This document shows, in pieces, positions 1-5,869 of a stretch of DNA of 5,936 nucleotides. Below the pieces are notes generated by a model that had not been told where the DNA came from, made no database searches, and saw nothing but the letters and a program-made list of their open reading frames with translations. The translations under genes were made by a program, and so were the position numbers. The stretch is from an uncultured Armatimonadota bacterium (GTDB lineage Bacteria; Armatimonadota; Armatimonadia; Armatimonadales; Armatimonadaceae). The DNA lies in the NCBI GenBank assembly GCA_903915615.1, contig CAIWTR010000438.1, positions 1 through 5,936 on the forward strand. The letters run 5' to 3'. Positions within the stretch are counted from its first letter, which is position 1, and the number at the start of each line of letters is the position of its first letter.

Positions 1-126
1 AAAACCCGGAGAGTGGTTACGTTCACATTCATCACCTACGAAGGTGAAGAACGACTACGACTTAGGAACTGGGCGGCCCATGCTTATTCGCTCTGCTTGA
101 TAAACAACGAACAAAGCCACCTCAAC

Positions 127-168
127 AAAAAAGAAAAAACCACCCTCCAGGAAAACCCGGAGAGTGGT
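127..168 (-). terminator. Repeated intrinsic terminator (between units 2 and 1)
   Basis: The minus-strand stem ACCACTCTCC (168-159) pairs with GGAGGGTGGT (148-139), with one T-G wobble and a 10-nt loop, followed by six T, a C and six T (139-127). The left arm of a further copy (minus strand 17-8) sits at the window edge, with its partner arm outside. Confidence 0.85.
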
Positions 169-279
169 TACGTTCACATTCATCACCTAAGCAGGTGGAT
201 GAAAACTACGACTTAGGAACTGGGCGGCCCATGCTTATTCGCTCTGCTCGATGAGCAACTAACAAAGCCACCTCAACAC

Positions 280-319
280 AAAAGAAAAAACCACTCTCCA
301 GAAAAACCCGGAGAGTGGT
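280..319 (-). terminator. Repeated intrinsic terminator (between units 3 and 2)
   Basis: This is the same hairpin as at 429-469, but the stem is fully complementary: ACCACTCTCC (319-310) with GGAGAGTGGT (299-290), 10-nt loop, then a T-rich run (290-280) on the minus strand. It follows an extra copy of the gene tail rather than a full gene. Confidence 0.85.
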
Positions 320-428
320 TACGTTCACATTCATCACCTACGAAGGTGAAGAACGACTACGACTTAGGAACTGGGCGGCCCATGCTTATTCGCTCTGCTC
401 GATGAACAACGAACAAAGCCACCTCAAC

Positions 429-469
429 AAAAAAGAAAAACCACCCTCCAAGAAAACCCGGAGAGTGGT
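429..469 (-). terminator. Intrinsic terminator of the cytochrome gene (array unit 4)
   Basis: On the minus strand, ACCACTCTCC (469-460) pairs with GGAGGGTGGT (449-440) across a 10-nt loop, followed by a U-rich tract (440-429). One pair is a T-G wobble on this strand and would be a C-A mismatch on the other, so the structure belongs to minus-strand RNA. It lies about 38 nt after the cytochrome stop codon. Confidence 0.88.
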
Positions 470-506
470 CACATACATCAATATCACCTACGAAGGTGAA
501 GAACGA

Positions 507-1097
507 CTACGACTTAGGAACTGGGCGGCCCATGCTCTTGTAAGCATCTTCAATCGCCTTGATGTCAGCTGCTGCTGCCTTGTTCGTAGCATCGACCTTG
601 ACTGCCTTGCGCAGCGTAGCCAGTGCCTGTGGGTAGCGCAGACGTGGTGGAACCGACTGGTCCATCATCTGTGCATGGCCAAGCTCAGCAAGTGCCTTGC
701 CAGCCGCTGCTGCCAACTTCTTATCCTTAGGTGCCTTTGCAGCTGCTGCTTCAGCCTTCGCTGCCGCCGTCTTCAGTGCATCAATCGATGGGCCAGCTGG
801 GGCTTCAGGCTTTGCTTCGCCACCGCCAGCAGGTGCAGTCATCGACTTTGGCTTGGAATCAGCATCAGGGCCGACCTCTACGCCAGCCTTCTTTGCTTCT
901 GCTGCATCATCAAAGCCAGCAAATGCAAGGTTGTTTGCCTTGTAGAAGTTGCCACGGTAGTTGCGCTGAGGTGGTTGCGTATGGCAGTAGGTACACTTCA
1001 CGCCTTCCTTTTCAGCAAATGGTGGCTTCGCGTTGGCGGTGCCTGCGAGCAGACCAAGCGCGGTCACTGCGAACAATGCACGAGTTGTCATTGACAT
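507..1097 (-). CDS. Secreted mono-haem cytochrome c-like protein
   Basis: The 196-residue product starts with a signal peptide (about residues 1-23, hydrophobic core ALFAVTALGLLAG, AxA-type cleavage at TANA|KPP). A single haem-attachment motif CTYCH follows (C35, C38, H39), then an aromatic/basic stretch (NYRGNFYKANN). The middle (about 80-135) is a low-complexity linker rich in Ala, Lys, Pro and Gly; the C-terminal third is helical and charged. By family knowledge CxxCH binds haem c covalently outside the cytoplasmic membrane; the electron-transfer partner is unknown. No distal Met ligand can be assigned with confidence. The ATG at 1097 is chosen because AAAGGGAG (1113-1106) lies 8 nt upstream; an in-frame GTG at 1121 would precede that site and weaken the signal peptide. 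The last nine codons lie inside the tandem repeat, so the C-terminus SMGRPVPKS is shared with the gene-less copies. It has its own likely promoter and terminator, so it is probably monocistronic. Confidence 0.85.
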   Translation of the reverse strand: MSMTTRALFAVTALGLLAGTANAKPPFAEKEGVKCTYCHTQPPQRNYRGNFYKANNLAFAGFDDAAEAKKAGVEVGPDADSKPKSMTAPAGGGEAKPEAPAGPSIDALKTAAAKAEAAAAKAPKDKKLAAAAGKALAELGHAQMMDQSVPPRLRYPQALATLRKAVKVDATNKAAAADIKAIEDAYKSMGRPVPKS

Positions 1098-1132
1098 CTT
1101 CTGGACTCCCTTTGACTGCACGCCGGCAGCCT

Positions 1133-1175
1133 TTGAAACCGGATTTGTACGCCAGAGGGTTTCAATAAACGAAAC
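1133..1175 (-). promoter_or_regulatory. Structured 5' leader with two competing inverted repeats
   Basis: Within the predicted leader, TTGAAACC (minus strand 1165-1158) is an exact complement of GGTTTCAA (1140-1133), with a 17-nt loop. The same GAAAC segment (1163-1159) can instead pair with GTTTC just upstream (1175-1171, 7-nt loop). The two pairings exclude each other. The ribosome binding site (1113-1106) lies outside both. This could be a regulatory or stabilising leader, but no known riboswitch family is recognised. Confidence 0.35.
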
Positions 1176-1194
1176 ATCCCCCGGACACGCCGCA

Positions 1195-1225
1195 ATTATA
1201 CTGGTGCGACCCCCATTCCACGCAA
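1195..1225 (-). promoter_or_regulatory. Probable sigma-70 promoter of the cytochrome gene
   Basis: A perfect -10 box TATAAT is read on the minus strand at 1200-1195. A TTGCGT -35-like box lies at 1225-1220 with a 19-bp spacer, slightly longer than ideal. Transcription would start near 1188, giving a leader of about 90 nt before the ATG at 1097. The -10 match is strong; the -35 assignment is tentative. Confidence 0.55.
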
Positions 1226-1255
1226 CCCTATTTCATACGTTACGCTGGCAGCTGC

Positions 1256-1549
1256 CTAGGCATCCAAGACAGCATCAAGATGGAACATCCGGTCGGGACC
1301 TGAAAGCACAACCAGATCATCCGGAATAAATAGCTTTGTCGGGCACAAACACGCCGCTTCAACGCTTGCCAACATGTCGCGAACCATGTCCACCGCGGAT
1401 GGATCTGCAAAGGGATTGGATTCATTCTCACGGAGAAAGCGATGCAGGCGTACACGCAACATACGTGTCGCATCACTGCGCTCTTCCTCGCGGATATGCT
1501 CATCATCCGAAAGAGCAAACAGAAACTCAATTACCGGATCAACAGACAT
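1256..1549 (-). CDS. Conserved-looking hypothetical protein, 97 aa
   Basis: I do not recognise this family. The product is small and cytoplasmic, with no signal peptide or membrane segment. Residues 1-40 look helical and strongly charged (DDEHIREEERSDATR followed by the basic MLRVRLHRFLR). A second helix follows (about 51-65), then a CLC pair (C67, C69) and a hydrophobic tail (KLFIPDDLVVLSG). The ATG at 1549 is preferred because AGGA lies 8 nt upstream; an ATG three codons earlier (1558) is almost on top of that site. It follows the kynureninase gene by 108 nt in the same direction and precedes the cytochrome promoter. Codon use and amino acid composition look like real coding sequence, and no competing frame is convincing. 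The CxC pair is too little to infer metal binding. Confidence 0.65.
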   Translation of the reverse strand: MSVDPVIEFLFALSDDEHIREEERSDATRMLRVRLHRFLRENESNPFADPSAVDMVRDMLASVEAACLCPTKLFIPDDLVVLSGPDRMFHLDAVLDA

Positions 1550-1589
1550 CGGTTGCATCCTACCCGCATTTTCGTCAGGGTGGAAGACA

Positions 1590-1638
1590 ACCCAGTATTC
1601 TTACTTGGGTCTGATTTCTTGCAAATTGGCAAAAAATC
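1590..1638. other. Gap between kynureninase and the 97-aa gene: two weak hairpins, no clear terminator
   Basis: This AT-richer gap (1550-1657) holds two imperfect inverted repeats. One at 1590-1610 has arms ACCCAGTA and TAC-TGGGT with a one-base bulge. The other, at 1613-1638, has arms GATTT/AAATC and TTGC/GCAA with one mismatch. Neither is followed by a U run at the right place on the minus strand, so read-through from kynU is possible. TTGCAA (minus strand 1624-1619) could be a -35 box, but no good -10 follows. Confidence 0.25.
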
Positions 1639-1657
1639 TACCATTCATCTAGAGTCG

Positions 1658-2887
1658 CTAAGGCACCAGATCTTGGTCACTGTCATCACCCGATGCACCC
1701 TGCACACCACGGGCAGCATCCAGAATTTTGGAAACCACAGCCGCAATATCGCCCTCAGTTACCGCCCAAGCTGGAGGCGCCAGGCGCAAAATATCCGGTG
1801 GCCGATGATCAGGAACAACACCCATTCCGCGTAAGGCCTTTGACATCCGGCCAGCACCCGCGTGCGCAAGCGCAATATGCCCACCACGCTGCCCGGGATC
1901 TTTGGGCGTAACAACCTGCCAGCCGCCAGCGCTTGCTGTCTCCAAAAGCCTTGCACGCAGCTCGGATGTCACAATGCTACTGGCCGCCTCGACCGCCGCA
2001 AACCCCACGGCTTCAAATGGTTGTAACGCCCCCGAAAGCGCCGCCAAGCTGAAAATGTGAGGCGTCCCAAGCTGGTAGCGAGCCGCACCCGGCGCTGGCA
2101 CATACACACCCGCTGGATCGAACATCCGGGGCTGGTCAACCCCAAACCACCCACGGAGCGCTGGCAACATTTCCAAATGTCTCGGATGCACATACATCCC
2201 GGCAACCGCCCCCGGCCCCGCATTCATCCACTTGTAGTGACACCAAACCATCGCATCAATGACATCCACACCGAGGTCTGCCACAACCCCGATGGCATGT
2301 GCGGCATCCCAGATCACACGGCAGTCGCATGCAATCGCCGCCGCCTGAATCGCACGCATATCGAGGCGCTGCCCCGTCGTATAAACCACCACTGGAAGCA
2401 CCGCAGTCCCGCCACGAGGAAGCGCCGCGATCACAGCTTCCGTCTGGTAAAGCCGATCAGATTTTGGCTCAATAGAGTGGATGTCAGTAACGCTCATCCC
2501 GGTGATTTCTGCGATGCTCTCCACCACGATGCGGTCGCTCATGAAGGCTTGGGCATCGATGGCAAGGCCCGTCCCGGGACGGTGCAGCGTGAGCAGGAGG
2601 TTTAGCAAATTCGATGTAATCGAGCCCGCGACCGCGACCGTTCCGCTTTCGGCTCCAAGCAACGCCTCGAGACGCGCGGCGAGCTTGCCAGGCAGGTGTA
2701 ACCAACCATCCGGGCCATCCGTCCAGCCCCCAATCCCCTGCTGCTCCCAGCGCACCAGCTCGGCATCGATCGCTGTGCGTACCGCCGGGCTGTATGGCCC
2801 AAGCGAGTTGCCATCCCAGTAATGCAAGCCACCCATCACCGGGAATCCCACACCACGCAATGCATCCACCGCTGCCCAGGTTGCCAT
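1658..2887 (-). CDS. kynU: Kynureninase (PLP-dependent, aminotransferase class V fold)
   Basis: The 409-residue product matches the usual kynureninase length. This enzyme cleaves L-kynurenine to anthranilate and L-alanine (or 3-hydroxykynurenine to 3-hydroxyanthranilate) in tryptophan catabolism. Visible family motifs in order, numbered from the chosen start: YWDGNSLG near residue 23; GGWTDG near 53; VAGSITSNLLNLL near 84; an FMSD motif near 115 corresponding to FPTD/FPSD in other members; WDAAHAIG near 193 (candidate PLP-binding Asp194 and His197); and WCHYKWMNAGPGAVAG near 215, where Lys219 should be the Schiff-base lysine. The ATG at 2887 is chosen: it overlaps the recF stop as TGATG and has GGAG about 10 nt upstream. 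An in-frame GTG at 2920 would overlap recF by 34 nt and add residues not needed by the family. No other kynurenine-pathway gene is in the window. A related class V lyase with another substrate cannot be excluded. Confidence 0.88.
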   Translation of the reverse strand: MATWAAVDALRGVGFPVMGGLHYWDGNSLGPYSPAVRTAIDAELVRWEQQGIGGWTDGPDGWLHLPGKLAARLEALLGAESGTVAVAGSITSNLLNLLLTLHRPGTGLAIDAQAFMSDRIVVESIAEITGMSVTDIHSIEPKSDRLYQTEAVIAALPRGGTAVLPVVVYTTGQRLDMRAIQAAAIACDCRVIWDAAHAIGVVADLGVDVIDAMVWCHYKWMNAGPGAVAGMYVHPRHLEMLPALRGWFGVDQPRMFDPAGVYVPAPGAARYQLGTPHIFSLAALSGALQPFEAVGFAAVEAASSIVTSELRARLLETASAGGWQVVTPKDPGQRGGHIALAHAGAGRMSKALRGMGVVPDHRPPDILRLAPPAWAVTEGDIAAVVSKILDAARGVQGASGDDSDQDLVP

Positions 2888-4038
2888 CAGCTTTCGACTC
2901 CATCCGGTGTAACCCGCCACACCTTGGCATCCGCGACCAGACTCTGCGGAAGTGAGCTCAAGTCCGTTGTCGTGATAAATGTCTGTGCACCCGTGCGTGA
3001 GCGCGAAAAAATACGACTACGGCGCAAAACATCGAGGTCGGAGAGGACATCATCGAGGAGTACAATCGGGCTCTCACCCACCCACTCTTCGAGCAGCTCC
3101 TCCTCTGCGAGACGCAGTGCGAGCGCCACCGTACGCTGCTGTCCTTGTGAGCCAAATGTCCGGACATCCACAATTTCCCCACCCGGGGTTGTCATTTGCA
3201 ACTCGATGTCATCCCGTTGCGGACCGCTCAAGCTCGTCCCGCGGGCGATTTCACCACTGCGGATGCGCTCAAACTGCGCGGTGAGCGCGGCGGTGATGCC
3301 ATCGGGGGATGCATCTTCAAATGCCACGCACGGCGCATACTTTACAATCAGACGCTCGCGGTCTCCTGCCAGGCTTTGGTGTATCTGGCTGGCCCTCGGA
3401 GCCAGTCCACCCAGAAATGCCGCCCGCCGCGACATCACCTTCCCGCCAAAATCACACAGCTGCTGCGTCCAGATATCCAGCGTCTCCGTCCCAGCATCCC
3501 CGTGGCGGATACTCCTGAGGAGCTCATTTCGCTGATTCAGAATTCGGCGATAGGCACCAAGCGTGATTGCATAGCGCGGGCTTGCCTGCGCGAGCTCGTA
3601 GTCGAGAAAGCGTCGACGCTCATCAGGCTCACCTTGCACAATCGCAAGGTCGGTGCTGGAAAATAGAACGGTGTTCAGATGCCCGAGCAGCTCAGCGACG
3701 CGCTGCGCGCGCTGGCCATCGATGATCGCGCTTTTCCGCTCCCCGCCCGTCCCTTCGGAACCCGGCCGCGCAAACACCAAGTCGAGTGAGCGGGAACGCC
3801 CGATGGCATCGCGGTGCACATCCGCGCCGATACGCGCCAGCGGCTGGCCGAAGCGGATCAGGTCGATGTCTTTGTGTGACCGATGGCTCTTACTCGTCGC
3901 GAGCGTGTAAAGCGCCTCGAGGAGAGCGGTTTTGCCGTGGCCATTTTCGCCGACGAGCACATTTAAGCCGGGCTGCGGAGACAAAGCGACCTGCGTATGA
4001 CAGCGGAAATCCGTGCAGCGCAGGTCGTTGATAATCAC
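2887..4038 (-). CDS. recF: RecF, DNA replication and repair SMC-like ATPase
   Basis: RecF binds gapped DNA with RecO and RecR and helps load RecA at single-stranded gaps. The 383-residue product is of normal length and carries the whole family signature. It has the N-terminal beta strand and LRCTDFRCH (usual form LxNFRNY), Walker A GENGHGKT (residues 30-37), FSSTDLAIVQGEPDERRRFLD (two motifs around 126-146), the ABC signature GSQGQQRTVALALRLAE starting at 296, and Walker B PIVLLDD (324-330) followed by VLSDLD (D-loop). The start is GTG at 4038; an in-frame TAA lies two codons upstream, so no longer form is possible. There is no good Shine-Dalgarno sequence in front of it, and with the hydrolase stop 38 nt away it may depend on upstream translation. 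It is not next to dnaA, dnaN or gyrB here, its most common bacterial neighbours. It is followed directly by kynureninase with a one-base overlap. Confidence 0.97.
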   Translation of the reverse strand: MIINDLRCTDFRCHTQVALSPQPGLNVLVGENGHGKTALLEALYTLATSKSHRSHKDIDLIRFGQPLARIGADVHRDAIGRSRSLDLVFARPGSEGTGGERKSAIIDGQRAQRVAELLGHLNTVLFSSTDLAIVQGEPDERRRFLDYELAQASPRYAITLGAYRRILNQRNELLRSIRHGDAGTETLDIWTQQLCDFGGKVMSRRAAFLGGLAPRASQIHQSLAGDRERLIVKYAPCVAFEDASPDGITAALTAQFERIRSGEIARGTSLSGPQRDDIELQMTTPGGEIVDVRTFGSQGQQRTVALALRLAEEELLEEWVGESPIVLLDDVLSDLDVLRRSRIFSRSRTGAQTFITTTDLSSLPQSLVADAKVWRVTPDGVES

Positions 4039-4076
4039 TGCTTAGTGTAGCAGGAAGCGTGTCTGGTTCGGCGGCT

Positions 4077-4829
4077 TCAGACCATCCCGCGAGCTTTGAA
4101 CCACTCCGCGCATGCCTTTGGCCACTCAAATGTCTCAGGCGCGGATGCCGATCCTAGCCCAACCCCATGCGCACCCTTTTCATAAACCTGGAGCGCAAAT
4201 GGCACTTTATGCGCCGCACAAGCCTGCGCAAACAGCAGGCTGTTTTCGACCGGCACAACGGTGTCATCGTAGGTGTGCATCAGGAATGTCGGCGGCGTGT
4301 CCTTGTTGACCATTAAGTGGTTGGACAGATTGAGCTTTAGCGCAATCGTCTGCTTGTCACCAAGGAGATTGTTCCGGCTGCCGACGTGGGTGTACGGGCC
4401 ATTCATATCGATGACGGGGTAGACGAGGACGGCGACATCCGGGCGGCAATCAGATGTGTAATGGGTTGCCGCGGTGCTCGCGAGGTGTCCGCCGGCGCTG
4501 AAGCCGAGGATTCCGACTTTCCTGAGGCCCATCGCACGGGCTTGGCGAATCGCTTCCTGCGCATCGAGCAGCGGTGCCGGATGGCGATACCCTTGCGTCC
4601 CAAGACGGTACGTTACGACGAGTGCGGTCAAGCCGAGGGTGTTGAGCCACTTCGCGATGGGCTCGCCTTCATGCGGGGCGTGGCCACCGTAGCCGCCACC
4701 CGGGCAAACCACGACTGCATTGCCATTTGGCTTCGCAGGCTTGTAAATCGTGAGCGTCGGAATGGCATCTTTGCCATTATCGAGGGAAAGGGGCATCCGG
4801 CCCTCAGGCCACAGGCGTTGTGTCTCCAT
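4077..4829 (-). CDS. Alpha/beta hydrolase, acetyl(xylan) esterase-like
   Basis: The 250-residue serine hydrolase has no signal peptide, so it is probably cytoplasmic. Motifs in order: LWPEG (6-10), typical of the N-terminus of bacterial acetyl-xylan-esterase/BD-FAE-like proteins; PTLTIYKP; the oxyanion-hole stretch CPGGGYGG (42-49); the nucleophile elbow GFSAGG (109-114, Ser111); YDDTVVP (187-193, likely catalytic Asp189); and KGAHGVG (218-224, catalytic His221). By family knowledge such enzymes remove acetyl or other ester groups from sugars; the exact substrate cannot be read from sequence. The ATG at 4829 overlaps the regulator gene by 26 nt and lacks a strong ribosome binding site, suggesting coupling. 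An ATG at 4796 lies just after the regulator stop behind GAGGG but would lose LWPEG, so the longer form is preferred. Pairing with an AraC-type regulator fits a carbohydrate-use role. Confidence 0.85.
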   Translation of the reverse strand: METQRLWPEGRMPLSLDNGKDAIPTLTIYKPAKPNGNAVVVCPGGGYGGHAPHEGEPIAKWLNTLGLTALVVTYRLGTQGYRHPAPLLDAQEAIRQARAMGLRKVGILGFSAGGHLASTAATHYTSDCRPDVAVLVYPVIDMNGPYTHVGSRNNLLGDKQTIALKLNLSNHLMVNKDTPPTFLMHTYDDTVVPVENSLLFAQACAAHKVPFALQVYEKGAHGVGLGSASAPETFEWPKACAEWFKARGMV

Positions 4830-5808
4830 TCCGCGATTCTAGCACGAGTCGCCCACGCCCGGCGCTTTGCTGCGCGCGCAAGCGTACGGTGCGCGGCGTG
4901 TCGCCGGTCACCTCGCGGACAACGCGGGAGAGGTGTGCAGCATCCGCAAAGCCACTTTGTTCGGCCACCGTCGCCAGAGTCAGCTCTGTGGTCTGGAGGA
5001 GGCTGACGGCGCGCTCGACACGCAAGCGGCGAACATAGGCACGAGGCGTCATCCCAACCTCGGCCGAAAAGACTTCCGTAAAGCGATCCGGGGACAGAAA
5101 AACAGCACTTGCGACCTGTTCGATACGCAGTGGTCCCGCAAAGCCATCCTCCATGTAGCGAATCGCCGCAGCCACGGTGGCCGCATGTCCGGCTTTATGG
5201 ATGGCAGCATCTGTTGGAGCCGACTTCGCACGGGCACGCGCTAGGAAAATGAGCAGCCGTAAAAAGGTTGCCCGGCAAACAAGCATCCCATCGAGGGTCC
5301 CGGAGCGCCACTCATCCCGGATCTCGCTCATCCACGTGCTCACCTGCTCATACGCAACCGGTGTCAGATGGAGCCAGCGCCCACCAAAGCGGAAGTTTGA
5401 GTCAGGAGCGCTGTCAGCGAGCATCAGTGCCGAGAAGCCCGCCATCTTAGCCAAAATGTCCTGGGTCTGCTCATCAAACATTTCCGCCTGGAAATGAATG
5501 GTGTCAAACCAAAGGTCATCGCCGCCATCAAACCAGTGCTCCATCCCGGGCCACATCACAAACACATCCCCGCGAACAACGGAGTACGATTTGCCATCGA
5601 TGAGGTGATTTCCAGAGCCGCGCCGAGCGACGTAGAGGGAGAAAAAGTCCCGGTGATGCCTAGTGATCGCGCCTGCATCCCCCGCCACAACATCGGACAG
5701 GACGACCAGCTGCAAGCCAAGGCTGGCACAGGTACCGACAGCCTCACTTTGAAGGCTGGTGAAGTCATGGACGACGAGCTTCTTGGATGGGGGTGATTCC
5801 AGATGCAT
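4804..5808 (-). CDS. AraC-family transcriptional regulator with N-terminal cupin sensor domain
   Basis: The 334-residue product has two parts. Residues about 40-110 form an AraC-type cupin ligand-binding domain (HHRDFFSLYVARRGSG, then DVFVMWPGMEHWF). Residues about 217-309 form the double helix-turn-helix HTH_18 domain: first helix pair at LRIEQVASAVFLSPDRFTEVF, then GMTPRAYVRRLRVERAVSLL, second pair at LTLATVAEQSGFADAAHLSRVV, ending in GDTPRTVR. By family knowledge such proteins sense a small molecule, often a sugar, and activate nearby genes. The target here is plausibly the overlapping esterase gene or a gene beyond the right edge. The ATG at 5808 has AAGGA (5818-5814) 5 nt upstream. The last 25 residues (RLVLESRNGDTTPVA and before) lie beyond the DNA-binding domain, and their end overlaps the esterase start. 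Confidence 0.93.
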   Translation of the reverse strand: MHLESPPSKKLVVHDFTSLQSEAVGTCASLGLQLVVLSDVVAGDAGAITRHHRDFFSLYVARRGSGNHLIDGKSYSVVRGDVFVMWPGMEHWFDGGDDLWFDTIHFQAEMFDEQTQDILAKMAGFSALMLADSAPDSNFRFGGRWLHLTPVAYEQVSTWMSEIRDEWRSGTLDGMLVCRATFLRLLIFLARARAKSAPTDAAIHKAGHAATVAAAIRYMEDGFAGPLRIEQVASAVFLSPDRFTEVFSAEVGMTPRAYVRRLRVERAVSLLQTTELTLATVAEQSGFADAAHLSRVVREVTGDTPRTVRLRAQQSAGRGRLVLESRNGDTTPVA

Positions 5809-5834
5809 TTCTATCCTTGTGATTCTCGATTTAG

Positions 5835-5869
5835 CCTAGCAAGTCCTACCTTTGTTACCTAGTCGTAAC
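5835..5869. promoter_or_regulatory. Candidate operator upstream of the AraC-family gene
   Basis: A 16-bp inverted repeat GTTAC-ctagtc-GTAAC lies at 5854-5869. The element CCTAG in its spacer (5858-5862, preceded by TTA) recurs at 5835-5839 (preceded by TTAG) in the same orientation, with starts 23 bp apart, close to two helical turns. AraC-type regulators often bind such spaced direct repeats. The sites lie 27-61 bp upstream of the start codon, so they could serve autoregulation. No convincing -10/-35 pair was found in 5809-5936. Confidence 0.35.

Larger units (their letters stand above)
1..536 (-). repeat. Tandem array of four ~151-bp units, each a gene 3' end plus terminator
   Basis: Units start at 1, 152, 303 and 453 (spacing 151, 151, 150). 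Units 1 and 3 are identical over about their first 97 bases and differ at only about four positions overall. On the minus strand each unit has the same order: a 30-base block identical in all four copies (507-536 in the gene copy; 357-386, 206-235 and 55-84 in the others) encoding SMGRPVPKS and a TAG stop; a small hairpin (stem TCACCT/AGGTGA, for example 484-499); and a terminator hairpin with a U-rich tract. Homology to the cytochrome gene stops abruptly just after 536, so only the gene's last nine codons and 3' UTR are repeated. Unit 1 is cut by the window edge inside its terminator loop, so the array probably continues. No transposase, spacer diversity or clear internal promoter is visible. 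The repeat structure is read directly; its role is unknown. Confidence 0.95.

Noticed and set aside
1..540. CRISPR array
   Set aside because: The period is about 151 bp, nearly the whole unit is conserved, and there are no short repeats alternating with unique spacers.
1..540. Integron cassette (attC) array
   Set aside because: Units are near-identical and carry terminators instead of distinct cassettes, and no attC core-site pairs or integrase are visible.
697..945. Plus-strand Ala/Ser/Pro-rich frame inside the cytochrome gene
   Set aside because: It is a mirror of the low-complexity Ala/Lys/Pro linker on the other strand, not an independent gene.
315..1094. Long plus-strand reading frame of 259 codons
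   Set aside because: It runs through the repeat array and antisense to the cytochrome gene. Its product is rich in Cys, Trp and Arg with no recognisable motif. The minus-strand gene has a signal peptide, haem motif, ribosome binding site and promoter.
1247..1256. Perfect palindrome GGCAGCTGCC at the stop of the 97-aa gene
   Set aside because: It has no loop and no U tract, so it is not a terminator; a 10-bp palindrome may be chance.
4794..4829. Shorter esterase starting at ATG 4796, directly after the regulator stop
   Set aside because: It has a nearby GAGGG but would remove the LWPEG segment typical of the family N-terminus, so the start at 4829 is preferred.
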